A DNA stretch of 41,759 nucleotides, from NCBI RefSeq assembly GCF_006912135.1, contig NZ_VIRS01000051.1:1-41759 (forward strand). The letters are read 5' to 3'. The translations under genes were made by a program, and so were the position numbers. Below, piece after piece: positions 20,479 through 29,169 of the stretch. A model generated the notes under the pieces. It worked only from the letters and a program-made list of their open reading frames with translations. It did not search any database and was not told the DNA's origin. How positions within the stretch are numbered: the first letter of the stretch is position 1; each line of letters begins with the position of its first letter. Source of the DNA: Cryptosporangium phraense (lineage in GTDB: Bacteria > Actinomycetota > Actinomycetes > Mycobacteriales > Cryptosporangiaceae).

Positions 20479-22389
20479 ATGGCTTGGAGCCTGGAAATTC
20501 GTCACATCGCGATCGCTGGCACCGGCGACTCGACCGTGATCGTGGCGCGGGACGACGGTGTCGGGGCCGGTCACGTGGCCCAGACGCGAACCTGCCTGAT
20601 CGACGGCGGCAAGGGCCCGGCCAAGGGCCAGATCGACGGCGTGCTGAGGGGCCTCCCTCGGGGCGGTGGCGGCGGCAACATCACTCAGCTCGACGTCATG
20701 GTGCTGACCCACTACGACGCCGACCACATGACCGGCCTCCGGGACCTGCTGTCGAAGACCGCCAACGCTCCGTTTTACGGCACAACGCTGATCTACGACC
20801 AGGGCGAGCCGTCCGCGCTGGGATTCGACGAGAACACCTATCTCGGCTGGGTGAACGCGATCCGGGGCCGGCCCGGCTGCACCCGCGTCACGCGCAACGT
20901 CGCCGCCGACCAGGCGCGGGTGAACAAGGGTCGCTACGGCCTGCCCCTGCAGCCGTCGAACATCCAGGTCCGAACCGTCCCGGCGATGTGGCCGTTGGTG
21001 GGGGTCGCGGGGATCCCGAACAACCCGCTGCTCGGTGCGTTACCGGCCCCGCTGGCCGTCCCGGCCGGCCCGCTCGTGGCCGCGAACCAGTGGTGGCACG
21101 CGTACTGGCTGGTAGGGCGCGAGATCCTATGGACGGACGCGGCCGGCGACCCGATCGCCCCCGCCGGTGCCCTCGCCGCCGCCGCGCTGGCGCCGACCAT
21201 TACCTGCGTCGCCGCGAACCGGTACGTGCGCAACGACGCGGTCGGCGGCCCGGCCCGGGCGACCTACCTGCCGGCCACGCTGCTGGCGCAGGGCGATCAG
21301 GTCAAGAACGAGAAGAGCCTGGCCTTCGAAGTCCGGTTCGGGAACTTCCGCTACTACATCGGCGGCGACATCGAGTCGCCGCAGGAAAACACGATCCCGG
21401 TCTACCTCAACCCGAATGACTCGGTGGCCGGGCGCGTGCACGTCACCAAGACCAGCCACCACGGCGCGGAGACGGCGACCTCCCGCGCGTTCGTCGACCG
21501 GATGCGTCCGCTGGTCGCGGTCAGCTCCTGCGGTGCGCGCAATCAGTTCCGGCATCCGCGTCCTGAGACCGTCTGGTCGCTGGACGGCGTGGCCGTGGCC
21601 GCACTGCCCCCAGCGACGCCGCCCAAGCCCGGCCGGGGGACGACTGCGGCGCAGAAGCTGGCCTGGACCCTCGCTCCGCCGCCGGCACTTCCGGCCGCTC
21701 GGGCCCGCCGGTCGGTCGCGCACTACCTGACCGGGTTCCAGGACCCGGCGACGTCCACCTCCATGGCTACCGGCACCATCGGTGGCCTCAACTCCGGCGA
21801 TCCGTTGAACATTCTGCTGCCACACGACGTCACGATCCGAGTCACCGCCGACCAATCGGTCAGCAACCCCCTGGGGAGCCTGGGCGTCGGGCTGGTCGAG
21901 ACGATCCGGGGTACGGCCACCCCGCTGGGACTCGGGGCCCCGGCCCCGGCCCTGCTCGACGGCGCCGTGCTAGCCCTGGACACGGCCCCCGACCGGGCCG
22001 CCGCGGCGGACGCGGTCGTCAGATTCCTGCTGACCCAGCTGGGATACGCGGGCGCGATTGCGGTCACCGTCGCAGCGGTGACCGCGGGCGGCCCGCTGGG
22101 CACGCTCGTCCAGCTGGTGCGTCAGGCGGCCACCAACGCCGGCGTGCCCCACGCGCCGGCCTCGGTCGTGGCCGCGGCGGGCAAGTATGTCGTCGAGGCG
22201 CACGGCATGGCCCTCGTGACCGACCGGGCGTTGGCGGCAGACCGGGCGGTGGTGGACGCCGCCGCGGTACTTCCGTTCGGGGTGCAACCGCTGGTGAACC
22301 AAGCGGTCCACGCCACCGGACTGTTCTCGGTCACGTACCACGAAATGCTCCCCGCGCCGGGTGGGCCCCGAACCAACATCTACCGCTGA
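20479..22389 (+). CDS. ComEC-like metallo-beta-lactamase-fold protein with extra C-terminal domain
   Basis: 636 residues. An MBL fold occupies about 1-370: substrate-side strand TCLIDGGKGPAKG, the metal motif THYDADHMTGL (H78, D80, D82, H83), metal-bridging D297 in YYIGGDIES, and TSHHGAE (H327, H328) followed by a conserved VAVSSCGARNQFRHP segment. This layout resembles the hydrolase part of ComEC/Rec2 but without its membrane channel, so it is a soluble metal-dependent hydrolase, possibly a nuclease or phosphodiesterase. Between the metal sites there is a ~100-residue insertion (about 150-260). Residues ~400-636 form a separate Ala/Val-rich region with no recognised domain. ATG 20479 has a GGGAG site nearby and lies 21 bases after the LamG gene. 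No signal peptide. Confidence 0.85.
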   Translation: MAWSLEIRHIAIAGTGDSTVIVARDDGVGAGHVAQTRTCLIDGGKGPAKGQIDGVLRGLPRGGGGGNITQLDVMVLTHYDADHMTGLRDLLSKTANAPFYGTTLIYDQGEPSALGFDENTYLGWVNAIRGRPGCTRVTRNVAADQARVNKGRYGLPLQPSNIQVRTVPAMWPLVGVAGIPNNPLLGALPAPLAVPAGPLVAANQWWHAYWLVGREILWTDAAGDPIAPAGALAAAALAPTITCVAANRYVRNDAVGGPARATYLPATLLAQGDQVKNEKSLAFEVRFGNFRYYIGGDIESPQENTIPVYLNPNDSVAGRVHVTKTSHHGAETATSRAFVDRMRPLVAVSSCGARNQFRHPRPETVWSLDGVAVAALPPATPPKPGRGTTAAQKLAWTLAPPPALPAARARRSVAHYLTGFQDPATSTSMATGTIGGLNSGDPLNILLPHDVTIRVTADQSVSNPLGSLGVGLVETIRGTATPLGLGAPAPALLDGAVLALDTAPDRAAAADAVVRFLLTQLGYAGAIAVTVAAVTAGGPLGTLVQLVRQAATNAGVPHAPASVVAAAGKYVVEAHGMALVTDRALAADRAVVDAAAVLPFGVQPLVNQAVHATGLFSVTYHEMLPAPGGPRTNIYR

Positions 22390-22402
22390 CGGGGGACACC
22401 CG

Positions 22403-25400
22403 ATGGACCTCGACAGCCGTTCACTCGCCGACGTCGCGACCCAGCTCAAAGCCCAGCTGAACGGCAGCGGCGACCTCCCGCTCACGGCCGGCGTGCTCGG
22501 CACCGGCGGCCCGCTCAACCAGTTCCTCCCGACCGTCCCCGGCGGGCAGATCGTGCTGCGGCAACCGCGGTTCGACGTCGCTGCGACGAGCTGGCCCCAG
22601 ACGCTGACCGTGACCGGCCCGGTCACCGCCGTCTGGCCGGTCAGCGCGCTCGCCCCGGACGCGCTCACCGTGCAGACGAGCACCGTGACGATCACCCGGG
22701 ACCACGTCGGTGCCGCCGCGACCGTGGCGTTCTCGGTCGACGGCACGGTGCAGGTGGACACGCTCCGGCTGAGCGTCACCGGCGTACTGGGCGCGGACGC
22801 ATTACTGCGCTGCTCACTCGGCACCGGGACCCACGCCCTCCCCGGTCTGCCCGAGCTGGTCAATCTGGTGAGCAACGGGGCGCTCCCGATCACGCTCCCG
22901 TCCGGGCTGCCGTTCCTCCAGAGCCTGAAGCTGCGCGAGCTGGACCTGCTAGTCGGATTCGGCACTGCCACGCAGACGTCGCTGCTCGTCGGACTGGACG
23001 CGAGCCTGGACTGGCCGATCGTCGACCCGGATTTTGTGTTGAAGTCCATCAGAGCGACGCTGACGGCGGCGCACCGGGCGGCTACCAGCACCCTCTCCGT
23101 CGGCGCCGAGCTCGATGCTTCAGTCGTCATCGGCCGCCAGTTCGACCTGTCGCTGCAACTCGGTGGCCCGGTCTGGACACTGGACCTCAAGCCGGCCAGC
23201 GGCGTCCTGCCGAGCCTCGCCGACCTCGCCGGGCTGATTGGTGGGGCATCGCTGCAGAGCTCCGTGCAATCAGGGACGACCGCGGTCGGCCTGGGCGAGA
23301 TCGGGATCGACGATGTCCGGATCAGCTTCGACCCGTTCGGCGGGACGCTCCAGCGGATCCTGATTGCCGGCCACGTCGTGCTGGCCGATGTCCGCGTCGA
23401 CCTGGTCACCGCGCTGCCCGACTTCGCGCTCGCCGGTGGCCTGGCGTTCGGCGAGACCATTCACCTCAAGGCGCTGTTCGAGCACTTCTTCGGCACCGCG
23501 TCCGGGTTCCCCGACGTCGTGGTGACCGAGTTCGCGTTCCACGGACAACCGTCGACCGGCAGCTACGGGCTCGAGATCGTCGCGGACGACGATGACCTGG
23601 CGATCGGCCCGATCGGCCTGCGCAGCGTCAGCATCGTGGTCGAGAAGAGCTCGGCCGGGGTGACCGGAGCCGTCGCCGCCGACGTCGTGATCGGCGGCGT
23701 GGATCTGGTGATCGAGGCCTCGCACCCGGAGGAGGACGGACCCTGGGTATTCGCCGGCGCGACCAGCTCCGAGCAGACGATCGCGATCAAGGACATGCAC
23801 GCGGCGCTGTCCGCGCAGTTCGGTGCCTTCGCGCTGCCGACGGTCATCGAGGACCTGGTGATCACCGCCGTACGCGTCGGCTTCGACACCGCGGGCAACG
23901 TCTCCGTCGAACTCGGCACGCGGTTCCCGCTCAACGCGACGACCTCCGTCGACCTGACCGTCTCGGTCGACGTCGTGCTGCGGGACAACAGCCCGTCCGA
24001 CGTTGTGCTGAGCGCGAAGATGATGGTCGGTGATCTGCACTTCGAGATCGACTTCGCCCGGACGCAGACCGGCCTGAGCCTGCTCGCCGCCTATGCGGCC
24101 AAGCCGGGCGCCACGGCGCGGAAGGTCAGCGATCTGCTCGCGCCGGTGCTCAACGCCAAGCCCGGGTTGGCCGCGCTCGTCCCCGACAGCCTCCGGATCG
24201 AGCTCAAGGACGTCCTGCTCTACGTCCAACGGCCAGCCGGCACCGGTCCGACGCGGTTCCTGTTCGGCCTCGATCTGGGGGCGTCGATCGACCTCGCCCA
24301 GTTGCCGCTGGTCGGGAAGGAGTTGCCGGCCGCGCAGAGCGCCTCGGTGGAGGACTTGCAGATCCTCGTCGCCTCACAGGCGTTCGGGGTCACGGACGTG
24401 GGCACCGTGAACAGCTTGATGCCCGCCGGTGTGACCCGCCTGCCCGCTGCCGACCTGCCGCAGGGCGTGACGTTCGGCGCGAAACTGGTGCTCGGTGGCG
24501 TCCCGGCCCCGCTCACCCTGCCCGCGACGCCGAGCGGGACGCCCGCGCCCACCGGCCAGACCGTCGGGGGCCAGCCGGTCGTCCAGGCCGACTCGACCAA
24601 GTGGATCACGCTGCAGAAGACCTTCGGGCCGCTGCAACTCAACCGGGTCGGCTTCCAATACGCCCAGCAGAAGATCTGGTTCCTGCTGGACGCCGGGATC
24701 TCGCTGGGCGGGCTCACCTTCTCGCTCGACGGCCTGGCCGTCGGTTCGTCGATCGTCGGGTTCTCCCCGGAGTTCGACCTGCGCGGCCTGGGCCTGGCCT
24801 TCACGAGCGGGCCGTTGGCGCTCAGCGGCGCGCTGCTGCGGGAACGCCTCGTCGGCGATGACGGTCAGCCCTACGACGAGTACGAGGGTGCGGCGCAGCT
24901 CACGGTGCGTGAGCTGACGATCCGCGCGATCGGCTCATACGCGTACGCCGGCGGCTACCCTTCGCTGTTCGTCTACGCGGTGCTCGACTACCCGCTCGGG
25001 GGCCCGTCGTTCTTCTTCGTGACCGGGCTCGCGGCCGGGTTCGGGTACAACCGGCGGCTCCGGATTCCGGCGATCGACGGGGTAGCCCAGTTTCCCCTCG
25101 TCAGCGAGGCGGTCAACCCGCCGACCGGGCCGCCGGCGCCCCCGCTGGACGAGTTGAAGAAGCTCCGGTCCACGATCGTGCCCGCCGCCGGTGAGGATTT
25201 TCTCGCCGTCGGGATCCGGTTCACCTCGTTCCGCCAGATCGACTCGTTCGCCCTGCTCACGGTCCTGTTCGGGGCGCGTTTCGAGGTCGACGTACTCGGC
25301 CTGTCGACGATGAAGCTACCGACCGCGCCCGGCGCCACCCCGCTGGCCGAGGTGCAGATGGCGGTCAAGGCGAGCGTCATCCCCGACGAAGGCTTCCTGG

Positions 25401-26686
25401 GCGTCCAGGCGCAGCTCACCTCGGCGTCCTATCTGTTCTCCCGGGACTGCCATCTGACCGGCGGGTTCGCGTTCTTCAGCTGGTTCAGCGGGCCGCACGG
25501 CGGCGACTTCGTGGTGACGGTCGGTGGCTACCGGTCCGGGTACAACCCGCCCGCCCACTATCCGCGCGTTCCGCGGGTCGGATTCAACTGGCAGGTCACC
25601 TCGCAGCTCATGGTGAAGGGCGAGGTCTACTTCGCGCTGCTGCCCACCGCCCTGATGGCGGGCGGACAGCTGCAGGCCACCTGGAACAGCGGCAACCTCA
25701 GCGCCTGGTTCACGGCCGGATTCGACGTCCTCGTCGCCTGGCAGCCCTACCACTACGAGGCGAACTTCCACATCGGAATCGGAGTCCGGTACACCTATCA
25801 CTTCTTCGGAACCCACACCCTCTCGGTCGACGTCGGCGCGAATCTCTCGATCTGGGGGCCGGACTTCTCCGGCCGCGCCAAGGTGAAGCTCTCGATCGTC
25901 AGCTTCGAGATCAGCTTCGGCGCCGGGGTCTCCGCGACCCCGGGGCCGCTCGGGTGGGCCCAGTTTCAGAAGGCTTTCCTGCCCGACGACACCGACCGGG
26001 CCCCGATCTGCAGTCTGACCGTCCGCACCGGCCTGACCCGCTCCGGTGACGGGACCATCGACTGGGTCCTCGATCCCAAGTCGTTCACGCTGGTGTCGGA
26101 CTCGGCGGTGCCGGCCAAGCACTACGATGTCGCCGCCGGTGCGGTCGGTGCGGCCACGCTCAACACGGCGTTCGGGGTGGCGCCGATGGACCTCGCGGCC
26201 GGGAAGGTCGATTCGGCCCACGTCGTACGCATCACCCGTGACAACGTCGACGTGACCCGGCTGTTCACCTTCTCGCCGATCCGCAAGAAGGTCCCGGCGG
26301 CGATGTGGGGTCAGTCGGTCCGGGCCCGCACGGACGGCGACGCGTTGATCGCCGACACGCTGGCTGGTTTCGCGATCGCTCCGCTGGCCCCGGTGATACC
26401 GGCGGCCGAGACACCCGAAATCCTCCTCGTGGCCGACGCGCAGTACGGCCTGAGCCAGGTCACCGGCGCGTTCGGCTGGACGGCCGGGCGCACGTTCGCG
26501 GCCGCGAACAGGCAGGGCGACGCCGCCGTGGCCGCCGCGCTCGGTTCCACGGCCGCCCGCGCCGCGCTCCTGGCCGAGCTCGGATTAGGGACCGACGGCC
26601 TCACGTCCGGGCCGGGCACTGCCACCGCATTTCCACTCCCTCCGCAGGTGGGCGACCTCCTCGGACACCTGGAGGCCACCGGATGA
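22403..26686 (+). CDS. Giant DUF6603-type beta-rich protein
   Basis: 1427 residues from ATG 22403 (GGGGGA upstream). The first ~720 residues alternate hydrophobic beta strands with loops in repeated blocks (for example LILAGHVVLADVRVDL-like LIAGHVVLADVRVDLV near 320 and VGDLHFEIDFA near 540). From about 730 to 1210 the sequence matches what I know of DUF6603: QLNRVGFQYAQQKIWFLLD, FDLRGLGLAFTSGPLALSG, YPSLFVYAVLDYPLGGPSFF, FFVTGLAAGFGYNRRLRIP. The tail (1250-1427) is Ala/Pro-rich. DUF6603 has no established function that I know of. The regular amphipathic strands could make a long beta groove or barrel-like body, but this is inference. No signal peptide. The gene starts 13 bases after the MBL gene and overlaps the next by ATGA. 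Confidence 0.85.
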   Translation: MDLDSRSLADVATQLKAQLNGSGDLPLTAGVLGTGGPLNQFLPTVPGGQIVLRQPRFDVAATSWPQTLTVTGPVTAVWPVSALAPDALTVQTSTVTITRDHVGAAATVAFSVDGTVQVDTLRLSVTGVLGADALLRCSLGTGTHALPGLPELVNLVSNGALPITLPSGLPFLQSLKLRELDLLVGFGTATQTSLLVGLDASLDWPIVDPDFVLKSIRATLTAAHRAATSTLSVGAELDASVVIGRQFDLSLQLGGPVWTLDLKPASGVLPSLADLAGLIGGASLQSSVQSGTTAVGLGEIGIDDVRISFDPFGGTLQRILIAGHVVLADVRVDLVTALPDFALAGGLAFGETIHLKALFEHFFGTASGFPDVVVTEFAFHGQPSTGSYGLEIVADDDDLAIGPIGLRSVSIVVEKSSAGVTGAVAADVVIGGVDLVIEASHPEEDGPWVFAGATSSEQTIAIKDMHAALSAQFGAFALPTVIEDLVITAVRVGFDTAGNVSVELGTRFPLNATTSVDLTVSVDVVLRDNSPSDVVLSAKMMVGDLHFEIDFARTQTGLSLLAAYAAKPGATARKVSDLLAPVLNAKPGLAALVPDSLRIELKDVLLYVQRPAGTGPTRFLFGLDLGASIDLAQLPLVGKELPAAQSASVEDLQILVASQAFGVTDVGTVNSLMPAGVTRLPAADLPQGVTFGAKLVLGGVPAPLTLPATPSGTPAPTGQTVGGQPVVQADSTKWITLQKTFGPLQLNRVGFQYAQQKIWFLLDAGISLGGLTFSLDGLAVGSSIVGFSPEFDLRGLGLAFTSGPLALSGALLRERLVGDDGQPYDEYEGAAQLTVRELTIRAIGSYAYAGGYPSLFVYAVLDYPLGGPSFFFVTGLAAGFGYNRRLRIPAIDGVAQFPLVSEAVNPPTGPPAPPLDELKKLRSTIVPAAGEDFLAVGIRFTSFRQIDSFALLTVLFGARFEVDVLGLSTMKLPTAPGATPLAEVQMAVKASVIPDEGFLGVQAQLTSASYLFSRDCHLTGGFAFFSWFSGPHGGDFVVTVGGYRSGYNPPAHYPRVPRVGFNWQVTSQLMVKGEVYFALLPTALMAGGQLQATWNSGNLSAWFTAGFDVLVAWQPYHYEANFHIGIGVRYTYHFFGTHTLSVDVGANLSIWGPDFSGRAKVKLSIVSFEISFGAGVSATPGPLGWAQFQKAFLPDDTDRAPICSLTVRTGLTRSGDGTIDWVLDPKSFTLVSDSAVPAKHYDVAAGAVGAATLNTAFGVAPMDLAAGKVDSAHVVRITRDNVDVTRLFTFSPIRKKVPAAMWGQSVRARTDGDALIADTLAGFAIAPLAPVIPAAETPEILLVADAQYGLSQVTGAFGWTAGRTFAAANRQGDAAVAAALGSTAARAALLAELGLGTDGLTSGPGTATAFPLPPQVGDLLGHLEATG

Positions 26687-28551
26687 GGGAACTCCGCTTT
26701 CTCTCCGCCCACCGCCCAGACCCCGAGCTGGCCGACGGCGTGTATACCGTGACCGTCTCGCAGAGCCTCGTCCTGTCCGGGCAGCGGGTTTCGCTGCGGC
26801 CGGTGACCAAGCGCTTCGCGATCGCTGGGGAGCACCGGACGCTTACGCCGGCCGACGTCGTCGCGGTCTATCCACCGGAGGGCAGCCTCGGTGACCACGC
26901 CACGACGCTTCCGCACATCGTGCTGCGCCGCAGCACGCTTCCCTGGGAGCGGGCCGGCGGACAGGACGACTCCGGCCTGCCTTGGCTGGCCGTACTACTT
27001 CTCGACGAGGAGGACACGGCCGAGTCGACGGTAAAGTCGCTGACCGAGCTCAAAGGGCTGGCCGAGTTCGCTCACCTCACCCCGGTGCCGGGACAGTCCG
27101 ACGAGGACCGTTACACCGTGCTGGGCGTCGCTCCCGACCGGCTGACCGAACTGCTCCCGACGGCCGCGGAGCTGGCCCTGCTGGCCCACGTCCGCCAGCA
27201 GGGGGAAACCGGGAGACCCGCCGACGAGGACCTCGCGGTGGTGGTCGGCAACCGGCTTCCCCGCGGCGGTCGGGCCAGTACCGCGCACCTCGTTTCGGTC
27301 TTCGGCCGCTACCGGGGCGGTGCGTTCGACACCACGGTGACGACGGGCGGGCTGGTCCACGTCGTTTCGCTGAAGAGCTGGCGCTTCGCGTCAATCCCGG
27401 CCGGAGCGAGCTTCGAGACCCTGGTCACCGCGCTGAACCGGACGCCGGCCACGGTGAGCCTGCCGGCCGTCGGGAAACCCACCGCCGACCCCTACCTCGT
27501 CCGTGGGTTCGTGGCCCTGCCGCACCGGCTTCGGCAAGCAGACCGGGCCGTGTCCTGGTATCACGGTCCGCTCGGGCCGCAGCGCACCGCCGCGACCGGC
27601 GACGGAATGCTTCCGGTCCGGACCGCCGACGCGCTGCTCCGCATCGACGGCGCTACCGGAATGCTCGACGTCTCGTACGCTGCGGCCTGGCAGGTCGGGC
27701 GTCTGCTGGCGCTGCAGAGCCGGCGCTTCTCCACTGCGTACGGCGTCTGGCGGCGCGCCCACCGGCGGGCAAGCCGGCTCGTCGATCCTCTCCGGGAGAC
27801 GCCGGTCCCGGTGCAGACCGCGATGGACACCAGCGCTCCCGACGTGCCCACTGTGGTGCGGGACTGGCTGACCGATCTCGGTTCGCTGGTCGACGTCCCG
27901 TTCAACTACCTGGTTCCCGACGACCGGATGCTGCCGGCCGAGTCCTTCCGGGCATTCACGCTGGACGGGCTGTGGACGCAGTGCCTTCTCGACGGCGCCC
28001 TCAGCCTCGGGCGGATCACCCAGGGCGACGAGGACTACGAGTCGGCCCACCTGGCCTTTCTGCGCACCCCCCGGTACCCGGTGATCAGCGGTTGCCTGCT
28101 TCGCTCAGCGCTGATCCCGGGATGGCCGCGGATGCGAATCGACGCCTACGACGCGGTCCCACCGGCCGATGGTGATCTCACCGGGCTCACGCCACTGACA
28201 TCCGTACGCACGGCGCGTCTCAGCGACACCGTGCAGTTGTGGCTGTTCGCCGGGGACGTCAGCACATTCCACATCCACCTGCCGCCGGAGATCCTGCATC
28301 TCGGGGTTGACCGCGACGCGACCGTCCCGACCGGCTACACGAAGCTCCTCCGCGACGCTGGCGGCACCCACAAGGCCGGCCGTAGCGTCCCGGTCCGCTG
28401 GCGGGCGGGCTCGACTCGCCAGGTCATCGACGTTGGCGCCCTGGCCGCCGGGATCGGGTCGTCGCTGAGCGCGGCGGGGTTCGCGAAACAGATGATGGAA
28501 GGAGCCCCCCGTGTCCTGCTCCGCCGCGCGTTGTCCTTCCCGGGTAGTTAG
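26683..28551 (+). CDS. Protein of unknown family, last gene of five-gene operon
   Basis: 622 residues from ATG 26683, overlapping the DUF6603 stop by four bases. The first ~65 residues look like beta strands (YTVTVSQSLVLSGQRVSLRP). A conspicuous motif TLPHIVLRRSTLPWER lies at about 75-90, with GLPWLAVLLLDEED shortly after, which suggests a conserved domain of unknown function. The middle (~350-480) is helical and Arg-rich (VWRRAHRRASRLVDPL). The C-terminus ends in an amphipathic helix. No signal peptide, membrane helix or catalytic motif seen. The ATG is chosen because of the coupling overlap and because translation upstream of it reads the previous gene out of frame. Co-expression with the four preceding genes is strongly implied. 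Confidence 0.83.
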   Translation: MRELRFLSAHRPDPELADGVYTVTVSQSLVLSGQRVSLRPVTKRFAIAGEHRTLTPADVVAVYPPEGSLGDHATTLPHIVLRRSTLPWERAGGQDDSGLPWLAVLLLDEEDTAESTVKSLTELKGLAEFAHLTPVPGQSDEDRYTVLGVAPDRLTELLPTAAELALLAHVRQQGETGRPADEDLAVVVGNRLPRGGRASTAHLVSVFGRYRGGAFDTTVTTGGLVHVVSLKSWRFASIPAGASFETLVTALNRTPATVSLPAVGKPTADPYLVRGFVALPHRLRQADRAVSWYHGPLGPQRTAATGDGMLPVRTADALLRIDGATGMLDVSYAAAWQVGRLLALQSRRFSTAYGVWRRAHRRASRLVDPLRETPVPVQTAMDTSAPDVPTVVRDWLTDLGSLVDVPFNYLVPDDRMLPAESFRAFTLDGLWTQCLLDGALSLGRITQGDEDYESAHLAFLRTPRYPVISGCLLRSALIPGWPRMRIDAYDAVPPADGDLTGLTPLTSVRTARLSDTVQLWLFAGDVSTFHIHLPPEILHLGVDRDATVPTGYTKLLRDAGGTHKAGRSVPVRWRAGSTRQVIDVGALAAGIGSSLSAAGFAKQMMEGAPRVLLRRALSFPGS

Positions 28552-28583
28552 TGACGGGCCGTCTGCAGGTGCTGCGCCGCCCT

Positions 28584-28937
28584 CTACTGGGCTGCGTGGT
28601 ACTTCTCCGCGATCTCGGTGGGGATGCGTCCCCGCTCGTTGACCTGAAGGCCACGGACCTTGGCCCACTCCCGGATCGCCTGGTTCTGCAAGCGATCCGC
28701 AACCGTCTTCGGCGCACTCCTGCTCGAGTTCCTGCGGGAGGATTTGGCGGCGGCAGTAGTGCGGGCGGTACGCCGAGCGGCGGCGACGTACTTCGCCAGT
28801 CCGTTACGCAGCAGGCCGGCGTTGGCGCTCGAAAGATCAATCTCGTACACCGTGCCGTCGACAGCGAATGCGACGGTCTCCTCCGCGTCACCGCCGTCCA
28901 GATCGTCAACGAGACGGACTTCAACTCTGCGTGCCAT
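28584..28937 (-). CDS. lsr2: Lsr2 nucleoid-associated xenogeneic silencer
   Basis: 117 residues. The N-terminal dimerisation domain (MARRVEVRLVDDLDGG, VAFAVDGTVYEIDLS, 1-55) and C-terminal DNA-binding domain (REWAKVRGLQVNERGRIP, 89-106) with the RGR minor-groove motif at 102-104 are both present, joined by a Lys/Arg/Ser-rich linker. Lsr2 bridges and silences AT-rich, often horizontally acquired DNA in actinobacteria. ATG 28937 has GGAGG seven to eight bases upstream. The gene is convergent with the giant operon (32 bases between stops) and divergent from the NACHT gene. It may be an additional, locally acting copy, because genomes of this group often carry more than one. Confidence 0.93.
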   Translation of the reverse strand: MARRVEVRLVDDLDGGDAEETVAFAVDGTVYEIDLSSANAGLLRNGLAKYVAAARRTARTTAAAKSSRRNSSRSAPKTVADRLQNQAIREWAKVRGLQVNERGRIPTEIAEKYHAAQ

Positions 28938-29169
28938 CAGACGACCTCCACGCGGTATAGCGAGACACGGACTCAGCATCCGAGATGCCGGCTTGTGGCG
29001 AACAGTATCGCGCGGGCATCGCTTCGGCAGTACGGAGCTAGCAGGTGAGCTTTCAGTCAGTTATGGGCGAGGTCCGGTTCATGGTCCAGATCGGCCTCCC
29101 TCGTGACTGATGCGGGCCTGTTGCCGATTGGACGCCGCGCGCGACAGTGGATGCCGAGGGGGAGGTGTC

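Noticed and set aside
18727-20727. A 666-codon reverse open frame opposite the LamG gene
   Set aside because: Same antisense artefact. The forward frame shows clear LamG and tail-fibre motifs and the reverse frame spans two forward genes.
13007-28551. Interpretation as a known extracellular contractile injection system or prophage tail
   Set aside because: No sheath, inner tube, baseplate, LysM or AAA+ ATPase gene is seen. Only the tail-fibre-like repeats in one protein point that way.
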